DNA of 64,000 nt from assembly GCF_007988905.1 (NCBI RefSeq), contig NZ_BJVA01000006.1, forward strand, positions 1-64,000, in the 5' to 3' direction. The notes under the pieces are model-generated. The model was not told the DNA's origin, did no database searches, and was given only the letters and a program-made list of their open reading frames with translations. A program made the translations under genes and the position numbers. Of the stretch, positions 25,737-35,402 are shown piece by piece. The stretch's first letter is position 1; each line of letters begins with the position of its first letter. The stretch comes from Gluconobacter kanchanaburiensis NBRC 103587 (GTDB lineage Bacteria; Pseudomonadota; Alphaproteobacteria; Acetobacterales; Acetobacteraceae).

Positions 25737-26656
25737 TGCGGATCCTGTTTGTTACTGCCAACCGGCTTGGGGACGCGGTCATTTCCACAGGTGTTCTCGA
25801 CGCACTGCAGAAACGGTATCCGGCGGCGCTTTTTACTGTAGTCTGCGGGCCAGTGGCGGCAGGTCTTTTCGAAGCTGATCCTCGATGCGAACGCATCATC
25901 GTTATGACCAAACGCCGACATGACCGGCACTGGCTGGATCTCTGGCGCGACTGCTTTCCCACGCGCTGGTTCATGGTCGTGGACCTGAGAGGCTCGCTTC
26001 TGGGGCTGACCTTGAGGGCTCGGCGGCGCGTTATCGTGCGCGGTGGTCGTCGTCCGGGACGCCGGATCGAGCAACTCGGCCATGCGCTCGGATATCGGCG
26101 GACGCCGATGCCACGTGTGTGGACAACTGCCACACAGCGCGAGCAGGCTATGCGCCTCCTGCCGGAAAGGGGTTGGCTGGCATTGGGGCCGACGGCGAAC
26201 TGGGATGGCAAGATCTGGCCAGCGGAACGGTTTGTGGAACTGGCGAAGGCCCTGAGGCCCCTACATCTGCGTCCTGTCGTGCTTTACGGTCCCGGTGACG
26301 CGGAGCGGGAGCGCGCGCTTCCGGTATTAGGGGCGCTTCCGGACGCTCTGGATCTTGGAGGAAGCCCCTCTCTGGGAGAGGTTGCGGCCCTTCTGATGCG
26401 CTGTACGCTCTTCATTGGAAATGATTCCGGTCTGATGCATCTGGCTGCGGCGGCCGGCACGCCTACGCTGGGGCTGTTCGGACCTTCCCGTGCCTCGGAA
26501 TATGCGCCAGCGGGCCGGATGGCGCGTTATGTGGAAGCGCCCGGGCCCGAGGGTCATGCGCCGATAAGCGGACTGTCCGTTGCGACAGTCCTTTCGGCCG
26601 CCCGGAAAATCCTGAGTGAAAAAGACGTTTCCGTCTCCTGCATTGGTGCTGACTGA
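25736..26656 (+). CDS. glycosyltransferase family 9 (heptosyltransferase-like)
   Basis: A 306-residue protein starting MRILFVTANRLGDAVISTG, the GT9 N-terminus. The second Rossmann domain has LALGPTANWDGKIWPAERF, VVLYGPGD, and FIGNDSGLMHLAAAAGTPTLGLFGPS, the GT9 donor-site signature. GT9 enzymes add heptose or related sugars to the LPS core. The neighbouring GT4 and amidotransferase suggest a small core or exopolysaccharide modification set. An upstream ATG at 25721 would overlap dnaQ more and is less likely. Confidence 0.9.
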   Translation: MRILFVTANRLGDAVISTGVLDALQKRYPAALFTVVCGPVAAGLFEADPRCERIIVMTKRRHDRHWLDLWRDCFPTRWFMVVDLRGSLLGLTLRARRRVIVRGGRRPGRRIEQLGHALGYRRTPMPRVWTTATQREQAMRLLPERGWLALGPTANWDGKIWPAERFVELAKALRPLHLRPVVLYGPGDAERERALPVLGALPDALDLGGSPSLGEVAALLMRCTLFIGNDSGLMHLAAAAGTPTLGLFGPSRASEYAPAGRMARYVEAPGPEGHAPISGLSVATVLSAARKILSEKDVSVSCIGAD

Positions 26657-26674
26657 CTTGATGCCCTGTCGGTC

Positions 26675-27742
26675 ATGGCCGATAGAAGAGAGATGAATTC
26701 TGCATCGCCCAATGGGGACCGGGGCCGCGTGGCCCATGTGATGGCTGGCGCTCCAATGGGGGGCGCAGAGTTATTCTTCGAGCGTCTGGCCATTGCGCAA
26801 ACGCAGGACGGGCGTTCCGTGCAGGCTTTGATCCGGCATGATGACGCCCGGCGGGAGCGCCTCGAAGCGTCAGGCGTCGAAACCTTAACCTATCGCTTTG
26901 GCGGCCTTCTCGATCTGGGGACGAGACCAGGATTGCGGCGCAGTCTTGCGGCGTTCGGGCCGGATACTGTCGTGGCCTGGATGAGCCGTGCGGCTCGGAT
27001 GGTGCCGTCAGGCCCCTGGCGGATTGCGGGGCGTCTTGGAGGGTATTATGACCTGTCCAACTATCGCCGCTGCGATCATCTGATCGGAAATACCCGTGGT
27101 CTGGCGGACTGGATGCGGGCTGAGGGCTGGCCGGCGGACAAGGTCCATTATCTGCCTAATTTCGTGACTGACTTCTCATCTGTAATGCCGCAGCGTCCGG
27201 AGTTTCTTCCGCCGGACGTTCCGTTTGTGCTGTCACTTGGACGACTGCATGAAAACAAGGCCTTTGATGTTCTGATCCGGTCCATGAAGCATCTGCCTGG
27301 TGTGCATCTCGTCATTGCGGGTGAAGGGCCGGAGCGCGAGGCGCTGGAGACACTGGTGCGTGCCGAAGGTGTGTCGGATCGTGTGCATCTTCCCGGCTGG
27401 ATCGCGCAGAGTGGCCCCTGGCTTCGGGCCTGCGATGTGCTGGTCTGTCCGTCACGCGTCGAACCGCTGGGCAATGTCGTGATCGAGGCCCTGTCCGCGG
27501 GCGTGCCGGTTGTTGCGAGCAGCATTCAGGGGCCGCGGGAAATTCTGGAAGGAACGGAAGATGGGCTTCTGGCTACGGTCGAGGATGAGCGGGATTTTGC
27601 GGCGCAGATCGGGACCGTTCTTGAAGATGGTGCGATAGCGAAACGGCTTGCCGGGAATGGCCGCAAAAGATTTGAACGTGAATTCGCGCAGGAGGTCGTC
27701 ATGCGGCGATGGTCGACCTTTCTCGATGGGGTGCGGGGCTGA
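26675..27742 (+). CDS. glycosyltransferase family 4
   Basis: A 355-residue GT-B retaining glycosyltransferase. The acceptor domain begins RVAHVMAGAPMGGAELFFERLA. The donor domain (about 180–340) has SLGRLHENKAFDVLI, VIAGEGPERE, LPGWIAQSG and VCPSRVEPLGNVVIEALSAGVPVVAS, the E-x7-E motif. ATG 26693 (MNSASPNG), with AGAAGAG close by, is an alternative start. It overlaps the next gene by one base. Likely LPS or polysaccharide assembly at the inner membrane; sugar unknown. Confidence 0.9.
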   Translation: MADRREMNSASPNGDRGRVAHVMAGAPMGGAELFFERLAIAQTQDGRSVQALIRHDDARRERLEASGVETLTYRFGGLLDLGTRPGLRRSLAAFGPDTVVAWMSRAARMVPSGPWRIAGRLGGYYDLSNYRRCDHLIGNTRGLADWMRAEGWPADKVHYLPNFVTDFSSVMPQRPEFLPPDVPFVLSLGRLHENKAFDVLIRSMKHLPGVHLVIAGEGPEREALETLVRAEGVSDRVHLPGWIAQSGPWLRACDVLVCPSRVEPLGNVVIEALSAGVPVVASSIQGPREILEGTEDGLLATVEDERDFAAQIGTVLEDGAIAKRLAGNGRKRFEREFAQEVVMRRWSTFLDGVRG

Positions 27743-29502
27743 TGTGTGGAATCGCAGGTCTGTCCTGTCTGCCTGGACATCACCCGGATCAGGATGCGCT
27801 GGATCGGATGTCACGGGCGATTTTCCATCGCGGTCCGGATGGCGAAGGGAGGCTGGATCTTTCAGGCGCCGCTTTGCGACACAGGCGGCTGTCGATTGTC
27901 GATATCGCAGGTGGAGCACAGCCGTTTCGCCTCGGAACTTCAGCCCTGATTGCGAATGGCGAAATCTATAATGATCAGGCCATTCGCAGGCGTTTTCCCG
28001 AGACATGTTTCAAAACGAAAAGCGACTGCGAGCCCCCGCTGCATCTGTGGTTGCAGGACGGTGCCGGATATACGCATGAACTTCGGGGCATGTATGCGAT
28101 CGCCATCGTGGAGAACGAGCACGGGCGCCATGAAATGGTGCTTTCCCGCGATCCGTTCGGGATCAAACCGCTCTATATCGCGGCCTATGAAGGGGGCATT
28201 GCCTTCGCGTCGGAGCCGCAGGCCCTTCTGGCCGGTGGTTTTGGCAGGCGCAGTGTGCGCGAAGGCGTCCGCGATGAGTTGATGCAGCTTCAGTTCACGA
28301 CGGGGCAGGACATCATTTTCGAAGGTATCCGTCGTCTGCTGCCCGGCGAGACGCTGCGGATCGTGGATGGCAGGATTGTAGAGTCGCGCAGGCGACACGT
28401 TCTGCATGAAGCCCGCGATATCGTACCCGCCCACCTGACTGATACTCAGGCGTTGGCGAGGCTGGAAACCGCGCTTCTGGACAGCGTTGAGGCGCATCTG
28501 CGCGCGGATGTGCCGCTTGGGCTGTTCCTGTCCGGTGGTATCGACAGTTCGGTTATTCTGGCTGCGGCCCATCGGCTGGGGCTGCCTCATCCGCGGACAT
28601 GGACGGCCCGTTTTGATAGCGGAAAAGCGGATGAATCCTCCGATGCAGCATTTCTCGCCGCTGCGGTCGGCGCGGAGCATCATGTCCTGACCGTGACCGA
28701 GGGCATGGTCTGGAAGGATCTTCCCGCCATTGTGGCGAGCATGGACGATCCTGCTGCTGATTATGCGGTGATCCCGACATGGTTTCTCGCACGGGAAGCC
28801 CGCAGGGACGTCACCGTCATTCTCAGCGGGGAGGGGGGGGACGAGTTGTTTGCGGGATATGGCCGATATCGACGGATCATGAAGCCCTGGTGGAAAGGGG
28901 GACGTGCGCCGTACCGTTCGGGGACTTTCGGGCGGCGCTTTTTGAAAAATGGTCGGCAGTGGCGGCGTGGTATTGCCATGACGGAGCTTGCGGTTGGCCT
29001 GTCCGGGTTGGAAGGTGCGCAGGCACTGGATATCGCCGAATGGCTCCCCAATGATCTGCTGCTCAAGCTGGATCGCTGCCTGATGGCGCATTCTCTTGAG
29101 GGACGTACCCCTCTGCTGGATCCCGTCGTGGCAAAAGCCGTCTGGCCCCTTCCAGCGCATTTCAAGGTGCGGGACGGTTACGGGAAGTGGCTGCTGCGTC
29201 GCTGGCTTTCAGAGGCCTTGCCGCAGGCGCGGCCGTTTGCCCCCAAACAGGGATTTACGGTGCCTGTAGGGCAGTGGATCGAGGCACAGTCCCCTCGCCT
29301 TGGGCCGCTTGTGGGACGCCAGCCCTGCATCAGGGCCATGATGCCGGAAACAGATGTAGAGCGCCTGTTTGCAAAAGCCGGACAGCGCGGCATGGCCAGG
29401 CAGGCCTGGACGCTGCTGTTTTTCGCGCTTTGGCATCGCCATCACATCGAAGGGGTTTCCGTAGACGGTGATACGTTCGAAACTCTGGCACGCGCTTCAT
29501 AA
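27742..29502 (+). CDS. asnB: asparagine synthase (glutamine-hydrolysing) family amidotransferase
   Basis: A 586-residue protein. The N-terminal Ntn glutaminase begins MCGIAGLSCLPGHH (Cys2 nucleophile) with HRGPDGEG, RLSIVD, NGEIYN and SRDPFGIKPLY. The synthetase domain has the PPi loop SGGIDSS (about 263–269), SGEGGDELFAGYGRY and EGRTPLLDP. It may make asparagine from aspartate; its placement with two glycosyltransferases also fits sugar amidation, as in some polysaccharide clusters. The start overlaps the GT4 stop (TGATG). Confidence 0.9.
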   Translation: MCGIAGLSCLPGHHPDQDALDRMSRAIFHRGPDGEGRLDLSGAALRHRRLSIVDIAGGAQPFRLGTSALIANGEIYNDQAIRRRFPETCFKTKSDCEPPLHLWLQDGAGYTHELRGMYAIAIVENEHGRHEMVLSRDPFGIKPLYIAAYEGGIAFASEPQALLAGGFGRRSVREGVRDELMQLQFTTGQDIIFEGIRRLLPGETLRIVDGRIVESRRRHVLHEARDIVPAHLTDTQALARLETALLDSVEAHLRADVPLGLFLSGGIDSSVILAAAHRLGLPHPRTWTARFDSGKADESSDAAFLAAAVGAEHHVLTVTEGMVWKDLPAIVASMDDPAADYAVIPTWFLAREARRDVTVILSGEGGDELFAGYGRYRRIMKPWWKGGRAPYRSGTFGRRFLKNGRQWRRGIAMTELAVGLSGLEGAQALDIAEWLPNDLLLKLDRCLMAHSLEGRTPLLDPVVAKAVWPLPAHFKVRDGYGKWLLRRWLSEALPQARPFAPKQGFTVPVGQWIEAQSPRLGPLVGRQPCIRAMMPETDVERLFAKAGQRGMARQAWTLLFFALWHRHHIEGVSVDGDTFETLARAS

Positions 29503-29551
29503 GCAAACCGAATTCCGGCCTGACGGGCCTGCTGATTTGTGAGGACAGACC

Positions 29552-30871
29552 ATGCATTACGATCTGATTATCCGTGGCGGACGCTGCGTTTTCCCCTGGG
29601 GTGAGGCTGAGGCGGATATCGGGGTACGGAACGGCAAAGTGGCATCGCTTTGCGCTCGCGCAACGGACGAAGCGGATCGCGTCATTGACGCACGTGGGCT
29701 GCATGTTTTGCCGGGACTGATCGATGCGCATGTCCATCTGCGGGACCCGGGCAAGCCGGAAGTCGAAACCCTCGAGACGGGAACCCGCGCTGCGGCATTG
29801 GGCGGAATCGCGACTGTTTTCGACATGCCCAACACGTCGCCAAGCGTTACCGACGTGACGATGATTGACTGGAAGCGCGATCATATCCGCAAGACAGCTC
29901 ATGTGGATGTGGGGATGTATGTTGGCGCGACCCGCGAGAATACGCCGGAACTGGCGGTTCTTGAACAACAGCCGGGGATCTGTGCCATCAAGGTCTTCGC
30001 CGGATCGTCAACGGGCAATCTTATGATTGAGGACGATGCAGGGCTGGAGGCCGTCATGCGGTCGGGACATCGCCGGATCGCCTACCACTCCGAGGACGAA
30101 TACCGTCTTCAGGCCCGTAAACCGATGTTCCATGAAGGTCAGCCTTACGAAACGCACAGCGTATGGCGAGATGTGGAATGTGCGTTTCTCGGAACGAGAC
30201 GTATCATGGCGCTGGCCCGCAAGACCAACCGTCCGGCACATATTCTGCATGTCTCGACTGCTGAGGAACTGGAATATCTGGCGGATTATCGCGATATTTC
30301 TACGGTGGAGGTTCTGGTCAATCATCTCACGCAGGTCGCACCGGAATGTTATGAAAAGCTCGGTGGTCTGGCTGTCATGAACCCCCCGCTGCGGGACCGG
30401 CCGCACTGGGAAGCAAGCTGGCAGGCCGTGCGGGATGGTCGGGTAGACGTGGTGTCGTCCGATCATGCTCCGCATCCGCTTGAGGCAAAAAAGCTACCCT
30501 GGCCGAAGTGTCCGGCGGGTCTGACGGGAACGCAGACGATCGTTCCCGTGATGCTCGACCATGTAAATGCGGGGCGTCTGTCGCTTTCACGTCTGGTCGA
30601 TCTGATGGCGGCGGGACCGGCACGGGTTTACGGATTGCAGACCAAAGGTCGTATGGCCGTCGGATTCGATGCCGATTTCACGCTTGTGGATATGAAGGCC
30701 GAGCGCGAGATTACCAACGACTGGATCGTCACGCCTGCGGGCTGGACCCCGTTTGATGGAACGCGGGTGACGGGCTGGCCCATGGCGACGATCGTGCGTG
30801 GAACGGTCGTAATGGAAAATGATGAAGTTCCTGGAACGCCCACAGGCGAACCTGCCAAATTTGCGCCTTGA
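29552..30871 (+). CDS. pyrC: dihydroorotase
   Basis: Ring closure of carbamoyl-aspartate in pyrimidine synthesis. It has 439 residues and is the long, class I-like form. LPGLIDAHVHLRDPG carries the first metal ligands (His60, His62), the carboxylated Lys is in CAIKVFAGSSTG, and YHSEDE, HILHVST and SSDHAPH provide the other ligands and the catalytic Asp. GGTVVMEN-type ends are typical. Allantoinase-like members are related, but the motifs fit dihydroorotase. It has AGGA upstream (29541–29544). Confidence 0.9.
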   Translation: MHYDLIIRGGRCVFPWGEAEADIGVRNGKVASLCARATDEADRVIDARGLHVLPGLIDAHVHLRDPGKPEVETLETGTRAAALGGIATVFDMPNTSPSVTDVTMIDWKRDHIRKTAHVDVGMYVGATRENTPELAVLEQQPGICAIKVFAGSSTGNLMIEDDAGLEAVMRSGHRRIAYHSEDEYRLQARKPMFHEGQPYETHSVWRDVECAFLGTRRIMALARKTNRPAHILHVSTAEELEYLADYRDISTVEVLVNHLTQVAPECYEKLGGLAVMNPPLRDRPHWEASWQAVRDGRVDVVSSDHAPHPLEAKKLPWPKCPAGLTGTQTIVPVMLDHVNAGRLSLSRLVDLMAAGPARVYGLQTKGRMAVGFDADFTLVDMKAEREITNDWIVTPAGWTPFDGTRVTGWPMATIVRGTVVMENDEVPGTPTGEPAKFAP

Positions 30872-30916
30872 TCTGGGCGTAGGGCGCGCATCGCTTCGAT
30901 CAGGAAAGGGAGCTTT

Positions 30917-31312
30917 ATGAGACGTTGGGTTGCCGCCAGTCGCAGAGCGGTTCTGTCCGGCCTGTTTTTCACGGGCGTTGTCTCCACAGGTGTTGCTGGT
31001 GCGGCTGACACGGCTTGGACCGCGTCAAAATGCGGATCTGAACCGCAGGCGCCCGCGGTGAAGGCCGCGACTGTCGCCCAGTATAACGAGAGCGTCGACC
31101 GGGTGACGGCTTATGAAAAAGCGGCCCGTGTTTACAACACCTGCGTGGCGGCGCAGGCCAATCGGGAAGAGACGGCGATTAGCCAGGATGCCAGTGCGCG
31201 GATTTCGCACATCCATGCTGGAAGTGCCGCCGTCCAGTCCCATATCGCGGCCTCTTTTCAGGTTCTCTCGGCCAACCTCGCGACTGCAGGCCATAAGCTT
31301 AGTCATCATTGA
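30917..31312 (+). CDS. secreted protein, unknown function
   Basis: A 131-residue protein. Its signal peptide (about 1–29, GVAGAAD) has arginine pairs near the start. The mature part holds two cysteines (SKCG and NTCV) that could form a disulfide, and is otherwise helical and rich in Ala and Gln. AAAGGGAG directly upstream supports the start. No family is recognised. Confidence 0.72.
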   Translation: MRRWVAASRRAVLSGLFFTGVVSTGVAGAADTAWTASKCGSEPQAPAVKAATVAQYNESVDRVTAYEKAARVYNTCVAAQANREETAISQDASARISHIHAGSAAVQSHIAASFQVLSANLATAGHKLSHH

Positions 31313-31372
31313 GGCTGCAAGGGCTGGCGAAAGGGTTCCGGCCTTGTGCTACGACCACTTCGGCATCTGCGT

Positions 31373-31675
31373 TTACTGGCCCATACGGGTCTGATTCTGT
31401 CCGGGAGTCAGGCCCGTTGGCCCTTCGTAGGTCTGGCGTGCCACATTGGGCATGAGGTCCGGTCGCGCCCAGCATGTCGTGCCCTCGAAGCTGGTCGTAC
31501 AGTAAGGCTGCGGAGGTGGCGGCCCGACCGGACGGGAGCAGAAGCTTTCGTCATCATACAGATAGGCCGTGCTACAGTCCTTGCCGGTAATGGCTGATGC
31601 GATACGATCTGGCGCGCAGCCTTCAAGTGCGCAGAACATCAGTGAAAACAGCAGAAGCGGGACGGGTTTTTTCAT
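31373..31675 (-). CDS. small cysteine-containing lipoprotein, unknown function
   Basis: A 100-residue lipoprotein: signal MKKPVPLLLFSLMFCALEGC with lipid attachment at Cys20. The mature part has four further cysteines (KDCS, SFCS, PYCT, TTCW), probably two disulfides, a Pro-rich linker (GPPPPQP) and a Gly/Gln-rich end. It is probably held in the outer membrane. It is divergent from the TPR gene. Confidence 0.72.
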   Translation of the reverse strand: MKKPVPLLLFSLMFCALEGCAPDRIASAITGKDCSTAYLYDDESFCSRPVGPPPPQPYCTTSFEGTTCWARPDLMPNVARQTYEGPTGLTPGQNQTRMGQ

Positions 31676-31873
31676 GACGCTCAGGATGCGTCCGTCGCCG
31701 TTAAGGAAGTCTGAATGTGAGCGGAGTTTTCCGTTCCGATATCATTTTCGCCGGCTATTTCCCGGGCATACGATTCTTCACGGCTCTCCTGAACGCGTGA
31801 AGCGTTTGCCGCAAAGGTGCGCCGTCTGTATGGTTGGGCGAATAGCGTGAAGACCGATCCAGCAGGGGACCAG

Positions 31874-32554
31874 GTGGCAGACGATTTCATCACTCAGGTG
31901 AACGAGGAAATGCAGGCGCAGAGGCTACGGGCCATGGCACGGCGGATTGGCGCTGTCGTCGGGGTCGTGGCGCTGGTGGGTGCCGTTGGCGGCGGGATAT
32001 GGGGCTGGAACAGTCATGCCCGTCATGTTGCGCAGAAGGCGGCCTCGGCGCGGTATTTTACCGCTACCACGGCTTTGTCTGATCCCAAGCACGACGCCGC
32101 GGCCACGCGGAAGGCGACTGAAACCTTTCAGGATCTTGCGGATCACGGACCAGTAGGTGTGCGCTCTTATGCGGCCCTGCGTCTGGCGGATCTTCAAAGC
32201 CAGAACGGACAGACGGACGCAGCTCTGAAGACATGGCAGAGCGTTGCGGACGACACGGCTGCAGAGCCGGCTCTGCGCGACATGGCGCGTTATATGCGTC
32301 TCAATGCACAGACCGCGACCGCTGACCCAAAGACGCTGCGCCCGGGCTATGAGGCGCTGGCACAGAGCGGTGGTGCATGGGCTTCCCTTGCCCAGGAAGG
32401 ACTTGTCGCACTGGATCTGCGTTCTGGGGCCACGGATGATCAGCAGAAGGAGGCCCGGCGCATCCTGACCCAGATCGTCGGTAGTGCAACCGCGACCGAA
32501 GGGGTACGTGCCCGCGCGCAGGCCCTGCTCGAGACATTTGGAGACGCCGGCTGA
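31874..32554 (+). CDS. YfgM-like membrane-anchored TPR protein
   Basis: A 226-residue protein. A short cytosolic start (VADDFITQVNEEMQAQRLRAM) is followed by one transmembrane helix (about 27–48) and then tetratricopeptide-like helices (AALRLADLQSQNGQTDAALKTW, RDMARYMRLNA). YfgM-type proteins assist the Sec translocon and periplasmic chaperones. GTG 31874 has AGGGGA (31864–31869) in front; GTG at 31817 or 31847 would add up to 19 residues. It is in the order TPR–bamB–der, usual in Proteobacteria. Confidence 0.82.
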   Translation: MADDFITQVNEEMQAQRLRAMARRIGAVVGVVALVGAVGGGIWGWNSHARHVAQKAASARYFTATTALSDPKHDAAATRKATETFQDLADHGPVGVRSYAALRLADLQSQNGQTDAALKTWQSVADDTAAEPALRDMARYMRLNAQTATADPKTLRPGYEALAQSGGAWASLAQEGLVALDLRSGATDDQQKEARRILTQIVGSATATEGVRARAQALLETFGDAG

Positions 32555-33966
32555 TGCGCCGTCCTGTTCTTTCCCGACCTTCCTTCTCCGCAGGCTCTCC
32601 GATGGCGCGCAGAAGTCTTCTGCGGACGGCCTGCACCGGGAGTGCTCTTGCCGTACTCGGTGGTTGCAGCCTGTTCGAAGATGACAAGAAGCCGCCTCTG
32701 GCCGGGCATCGCGTCAACGTGCTGTCCACCGGTGCCGGCCTGACGGTGGATCATGACGATCATACCCCGATCACCCTCGGGTCGGCCCAGCCCGTTCGGG
32801 AGTGGTTGCAGGAAGGGGGACGTCCGTCACATGTGTCCGTGAATGCGGCGTGGAACGGCCCGAATCTCGCCTGGAGCCAGTCGGTCGGTACGCCGACTGA
32901 TCCGTCCAGCTTTCTGTCGATGATCGCCATCATGCCGACAAACCGGGGGGCTATCCAGTCGCCGCCGGTTATTGGCAATGGTCATCTTTTTACGACGGAT
33001 GCGCAGGGCGTGGTTAAGGCATGGACATGGCCTGAACGCCGCCATGTCTGGACACGTCAGCCTGCCTCGACAGCCAGTCGCTCCACCAATATCGGTGGTG
33101 GTCTCGCACTGGACGGAGACACGCTCTATATCGTAGACGGTGTTGCGCAGGCTCTGGCGGTCGAGGCGCTGACGGGCAAGGTCAAATGGCGTGTCAGCAC
33201 CGGAACGCCGGGACGGTCCGCACCGACCATTGCTGAAGGTCTGATGGTGTTCGGGACGATCGACGAACGTCTGATCGCGCTGAACGCCAACACCGGTCAT
33301 CAGGTCTGGACCTATCAGGCGACTGCTTCCGATACGGTGATTTTCGGTCAGTCCGCTCCGGCCTTCGTGGATGGCGTCATCCTCGCGGGTTTCGGAAGTG
33401 GCGATCTGGTCGCACTTCGTGCGGCATCGGGCGAGATGGTCTGGAGTGACAGTCTCGGTGGGTCCAACGGCATGGGTGCGATGCTCGATTTTTCCTGCAT
33501 CCGCGGCGCTCCTGTTATTATGGACGGGACGGCATATGCCGTATCCATGTCCCGCGTTCTGGTCGCGATCGACATGCGCTCCGGCCGGCGTCTCTGGGAA
33601 CGCGAGGTGAGTGGCCAGAGCCCTATGGCGATCTGTGGAGACTGGATGTATGTCCTGTCCACGGATCAGCAGATTGCCTGTCTTGACCGTCTTTCCGGCC
33701 ATGTCCGCTGGATCACGCAGCTTCGCCGTTTCATCCGCGAAGATGCGGAAAAAGATGCCATTGCATGGGTGGGACCGCTCCTCGTGGACGGCAAACTGAT
33801 CTGTTTCTCCACTTTCCCGAAAGAAGGCATGGCGGTTCTGAACGCTGTGACCGGAAAACTTGAACTGACCCGTAAGACTACCGCGTCGTGTCAGGTTCAG
33901 CCGATCGTTTGCGACGGTCAGGTGCTGACCCTGTCCCAGGACGCCGTTCTGCGGGCCTATGGCTGA
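32554..33966 (+). CDS. bamB: outer-membrane assembly factor BamB-like lipoprotein
   Basis: A 470-residue lipoprotein. The signal with lipobox AVLGGC ends near residue 37; earlier twin arginines (ARRSLLRTA) precede it. The rest is a PQQ-like eight-bladed propeller with repeats such as LYIVDGVAQALAVEALTGKVKW, LIALNANTGHQVWTY, LVALRAASGEMVW and LVAIDMRSGRRLWE. BamB helps the BAM complex insert outer-membrane proteins. The start overlaps the TPR stop by one base and its end overlaps der by 8 bases. Confidence 0.9.
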   Translation: MRRPVLSRPSFSAGSPMARRSLLRTACTGSALAVLGGCSLFEDDKKPPLAGHRVNVLSTGAGLTVDHDDHTPITLGSAQPVREWLQEGGRPSHVSVNAAWNGPNLAWSQSVGTPTDPSSFLSMIAIMPTNRGAIQSPPVIGNGHLFTTDAQGVVKAWTWPERRHVWTRQPASTASRSTNIGGGLALDGDTLYIVDGVAQALAVEALTGKVKWRVSTGTPGRSAPTIAEGLMVFGTIDERLIALNANTGHQVWTYQATASDTVIFGQSAPAFVDGVILAGFGSGDLVALRAASGEMVWSDSLGGSNGMGAMLDFSCIRGAPVIMDGTAYAVSMSRVLVAIDMRSGRRLWEREVSGQSPMAICGDWMYVLSTDQQIACLDRLSGHVRWITQLRRFIREDAEKDAIAWVGPLLVDGKLICFSTFPKEGMAVLNAVTGKLELTRKTTASCQVQPIVCDGQVLTLSQDAVLRAYG

Positions 33967-35350
33967 ACGAATGACCTCTGAGAACCTGCCCGTCGTTGTT
34001 ATCGCCGGGCGCCCGAATGTCGGGAAATCTACACTCTTCAATCGGCTCGTCGGCCGTCGTCAGGCCATTGTGTCCGACATGCCCGGCGTCACGCGCGATC
34101 GCAAGGAAGGCGAAGCTCTCCTGCGTGGTCGTCGCGTGAAGCTGATCGACACGGCCGGACTGGAAGAGGCCGCGCCGGATACGCTGTATGGGCGAATGCG
34201 GGCCTCGTCCGAATCCGCTGTGGCCATGGCGGATCTGGTGCTGTTCTGCATCGATGCGCGTTCTGGCATCACGCCGGCGGATGCCCATTTCGCAAGCTGG
34301 CTCCGTCGCCAGAACCGTCCGGTTCTGCTGATTGCCAACAAGGCGGAAGGGCAGGCGGGGACGAATGCGGCTCTTGAAGCCTATTCGCTGGGACTTGGCA
34401 CGCCACTCGCGCTCTCTGCCGAGCATGGTGAGGGCATCGCGGATCTCATGGGCGAGATTGCTGAGCGCCTGCCGCCTGCCGAGAAAAACCGCCGTCGCGA
34501 AGCGCCGAAGACTGAGGGGGAGGAAGAAGAGCGTCCGGCAGGGCCGCTTCGTCTTGCCATTATCGGTCGGCCAAATGCGGGGAAATCCACACTCCTGAAC
34601 TGCCTGCTGGGCGAAGAGCGGATGATCACCGGTCCCGAAGCCGGTCTGACGCGCGATTCCATTGCGGTAGAACTGCATGACGAGCATGGACCTATCCAGC
34701 TTGTAGACACAGCCGGTATGCGCAAGCGCGCTCGTGTTGAGCAGCATCTTGAGAAAATGTCGGTCTCGGCTTCCATCGAAGCGCTGAAGATGGCCGAGGT
34801 GGTCGTGCTCGTTATTGATGCAACACTGGGGGTGCATGAGCAGGATCTCCAGATCGGCCGTCTTATTGAGCGCGAGGGCAGGGCCTGCGTCATAGCGCTG
34901 AACAAATGGGACGCGGTTGAGGACCGGAACGCGACGAAAAAAGCGATTCTGGACCGTCTGGAAATCTCGCTTGCGCAGGTTCGTGGTATTCCGGTCGTGA
35001 CGTTCTCTGCTCTGACCGGGGCGGGCGTGCACCGTCTGTTGCCTGCGGTGCGGGATGTCTATGAAATCTGGAATTCGCGGGTCTCCACAGGCGAACTGAA
35101 CCGGTGGTTCGAGGACGCGCTTGAGCGTCACCAGCCGCCTCTCGTGGACGGTCGTCGCCTCAAGCTGCGCTACATGACGCAGGTCAAAGCCCGTCCTCCG
35201 ACATTCCTTCTGTTCGGGACGCGGGCCGAGCAGCTTCCGGATTCGTACAAGCGATATCTGGTGAATGGTCTGCGTGAAACGTTCCACATGCCGGGCGTTC
35301 CGGTGCGGTTACAATTGCGGGGAACGAAAAATCCTTACGCGGAAAAGTGA
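33959..35350 (+). CDS. der: ribosome biogenesis GTPase Der (EngA)
   Basis: A 463-residue GTPase with two tandem G domains needed for 50S maturation. G1 motifs are GRPNVGKST (about 19–27) and GRPNAGKST (near 204); switch regions DTAGLEE and DTAGMRK; NKxE in the first domain (ANKAEG) and NKWD in the second. The C-terminal KH-like domain contains NRWFEDALERHQPP and TRAEQLPDSYKRYLVNGLRE. A short acidic linker (TEGEEEERPAG) joins the domains. It starts within the end of bamB. Confidence 0.96.
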   Translation: MAERMTSENLPVVVIAGRPNVGKSTLFNRLVGRRQAIVSDMPGVTRDRKEGEALLRGRRVKLIDTAGLEEAAPDTLYGRMRASSESAVAMADLVLFCIDARSGITPADAHFASWLRRQNRPVLLIANKAEGQAGTNAALEAYSLGLGTPLALSAEHGEGIADLMGEIAERLPPAEKNRRREAPKTEGEEEERPAGPLRLAIIGRPNAGKSTLLNCLLGEERMITGPEAGLTRDSIAVELHDEHGPIQLVDTAGMRKRARVEQHLEKMSVSASIEALKMAEVVVLVIDATLGVHEQDLQIGRLIEREGRACVIALNKWDAVEDRNATKKAILDRLEISLAQVRGIPVVTFSALTGAGVHRLLPAVRDVYEIWNSRVSTGELNRWFEDALERHQPPLVDGRRLKLRYMTQVKARPPTFLLFGTRAEQLPDSYKRYLVNGLRETFHMPGVPVRLQLRGTKNPYAEK

Positions 35351-35402
35351 TTTTCCATTCGTTTGGATGTAGACCACGTCCCTGATTGATCATTAAGACA
35401 GG

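Noticed and set aside
27940-29160. Open frame antisense to the asparagine synthase gene
   Set aside because: A shadow frame; rich in Arg, His and Pro, with no motif.
33878-35287. Long open frame antisense to der
   Set aside because: Composition is that of an antisense frame; der is intact with all GTPase motifs.
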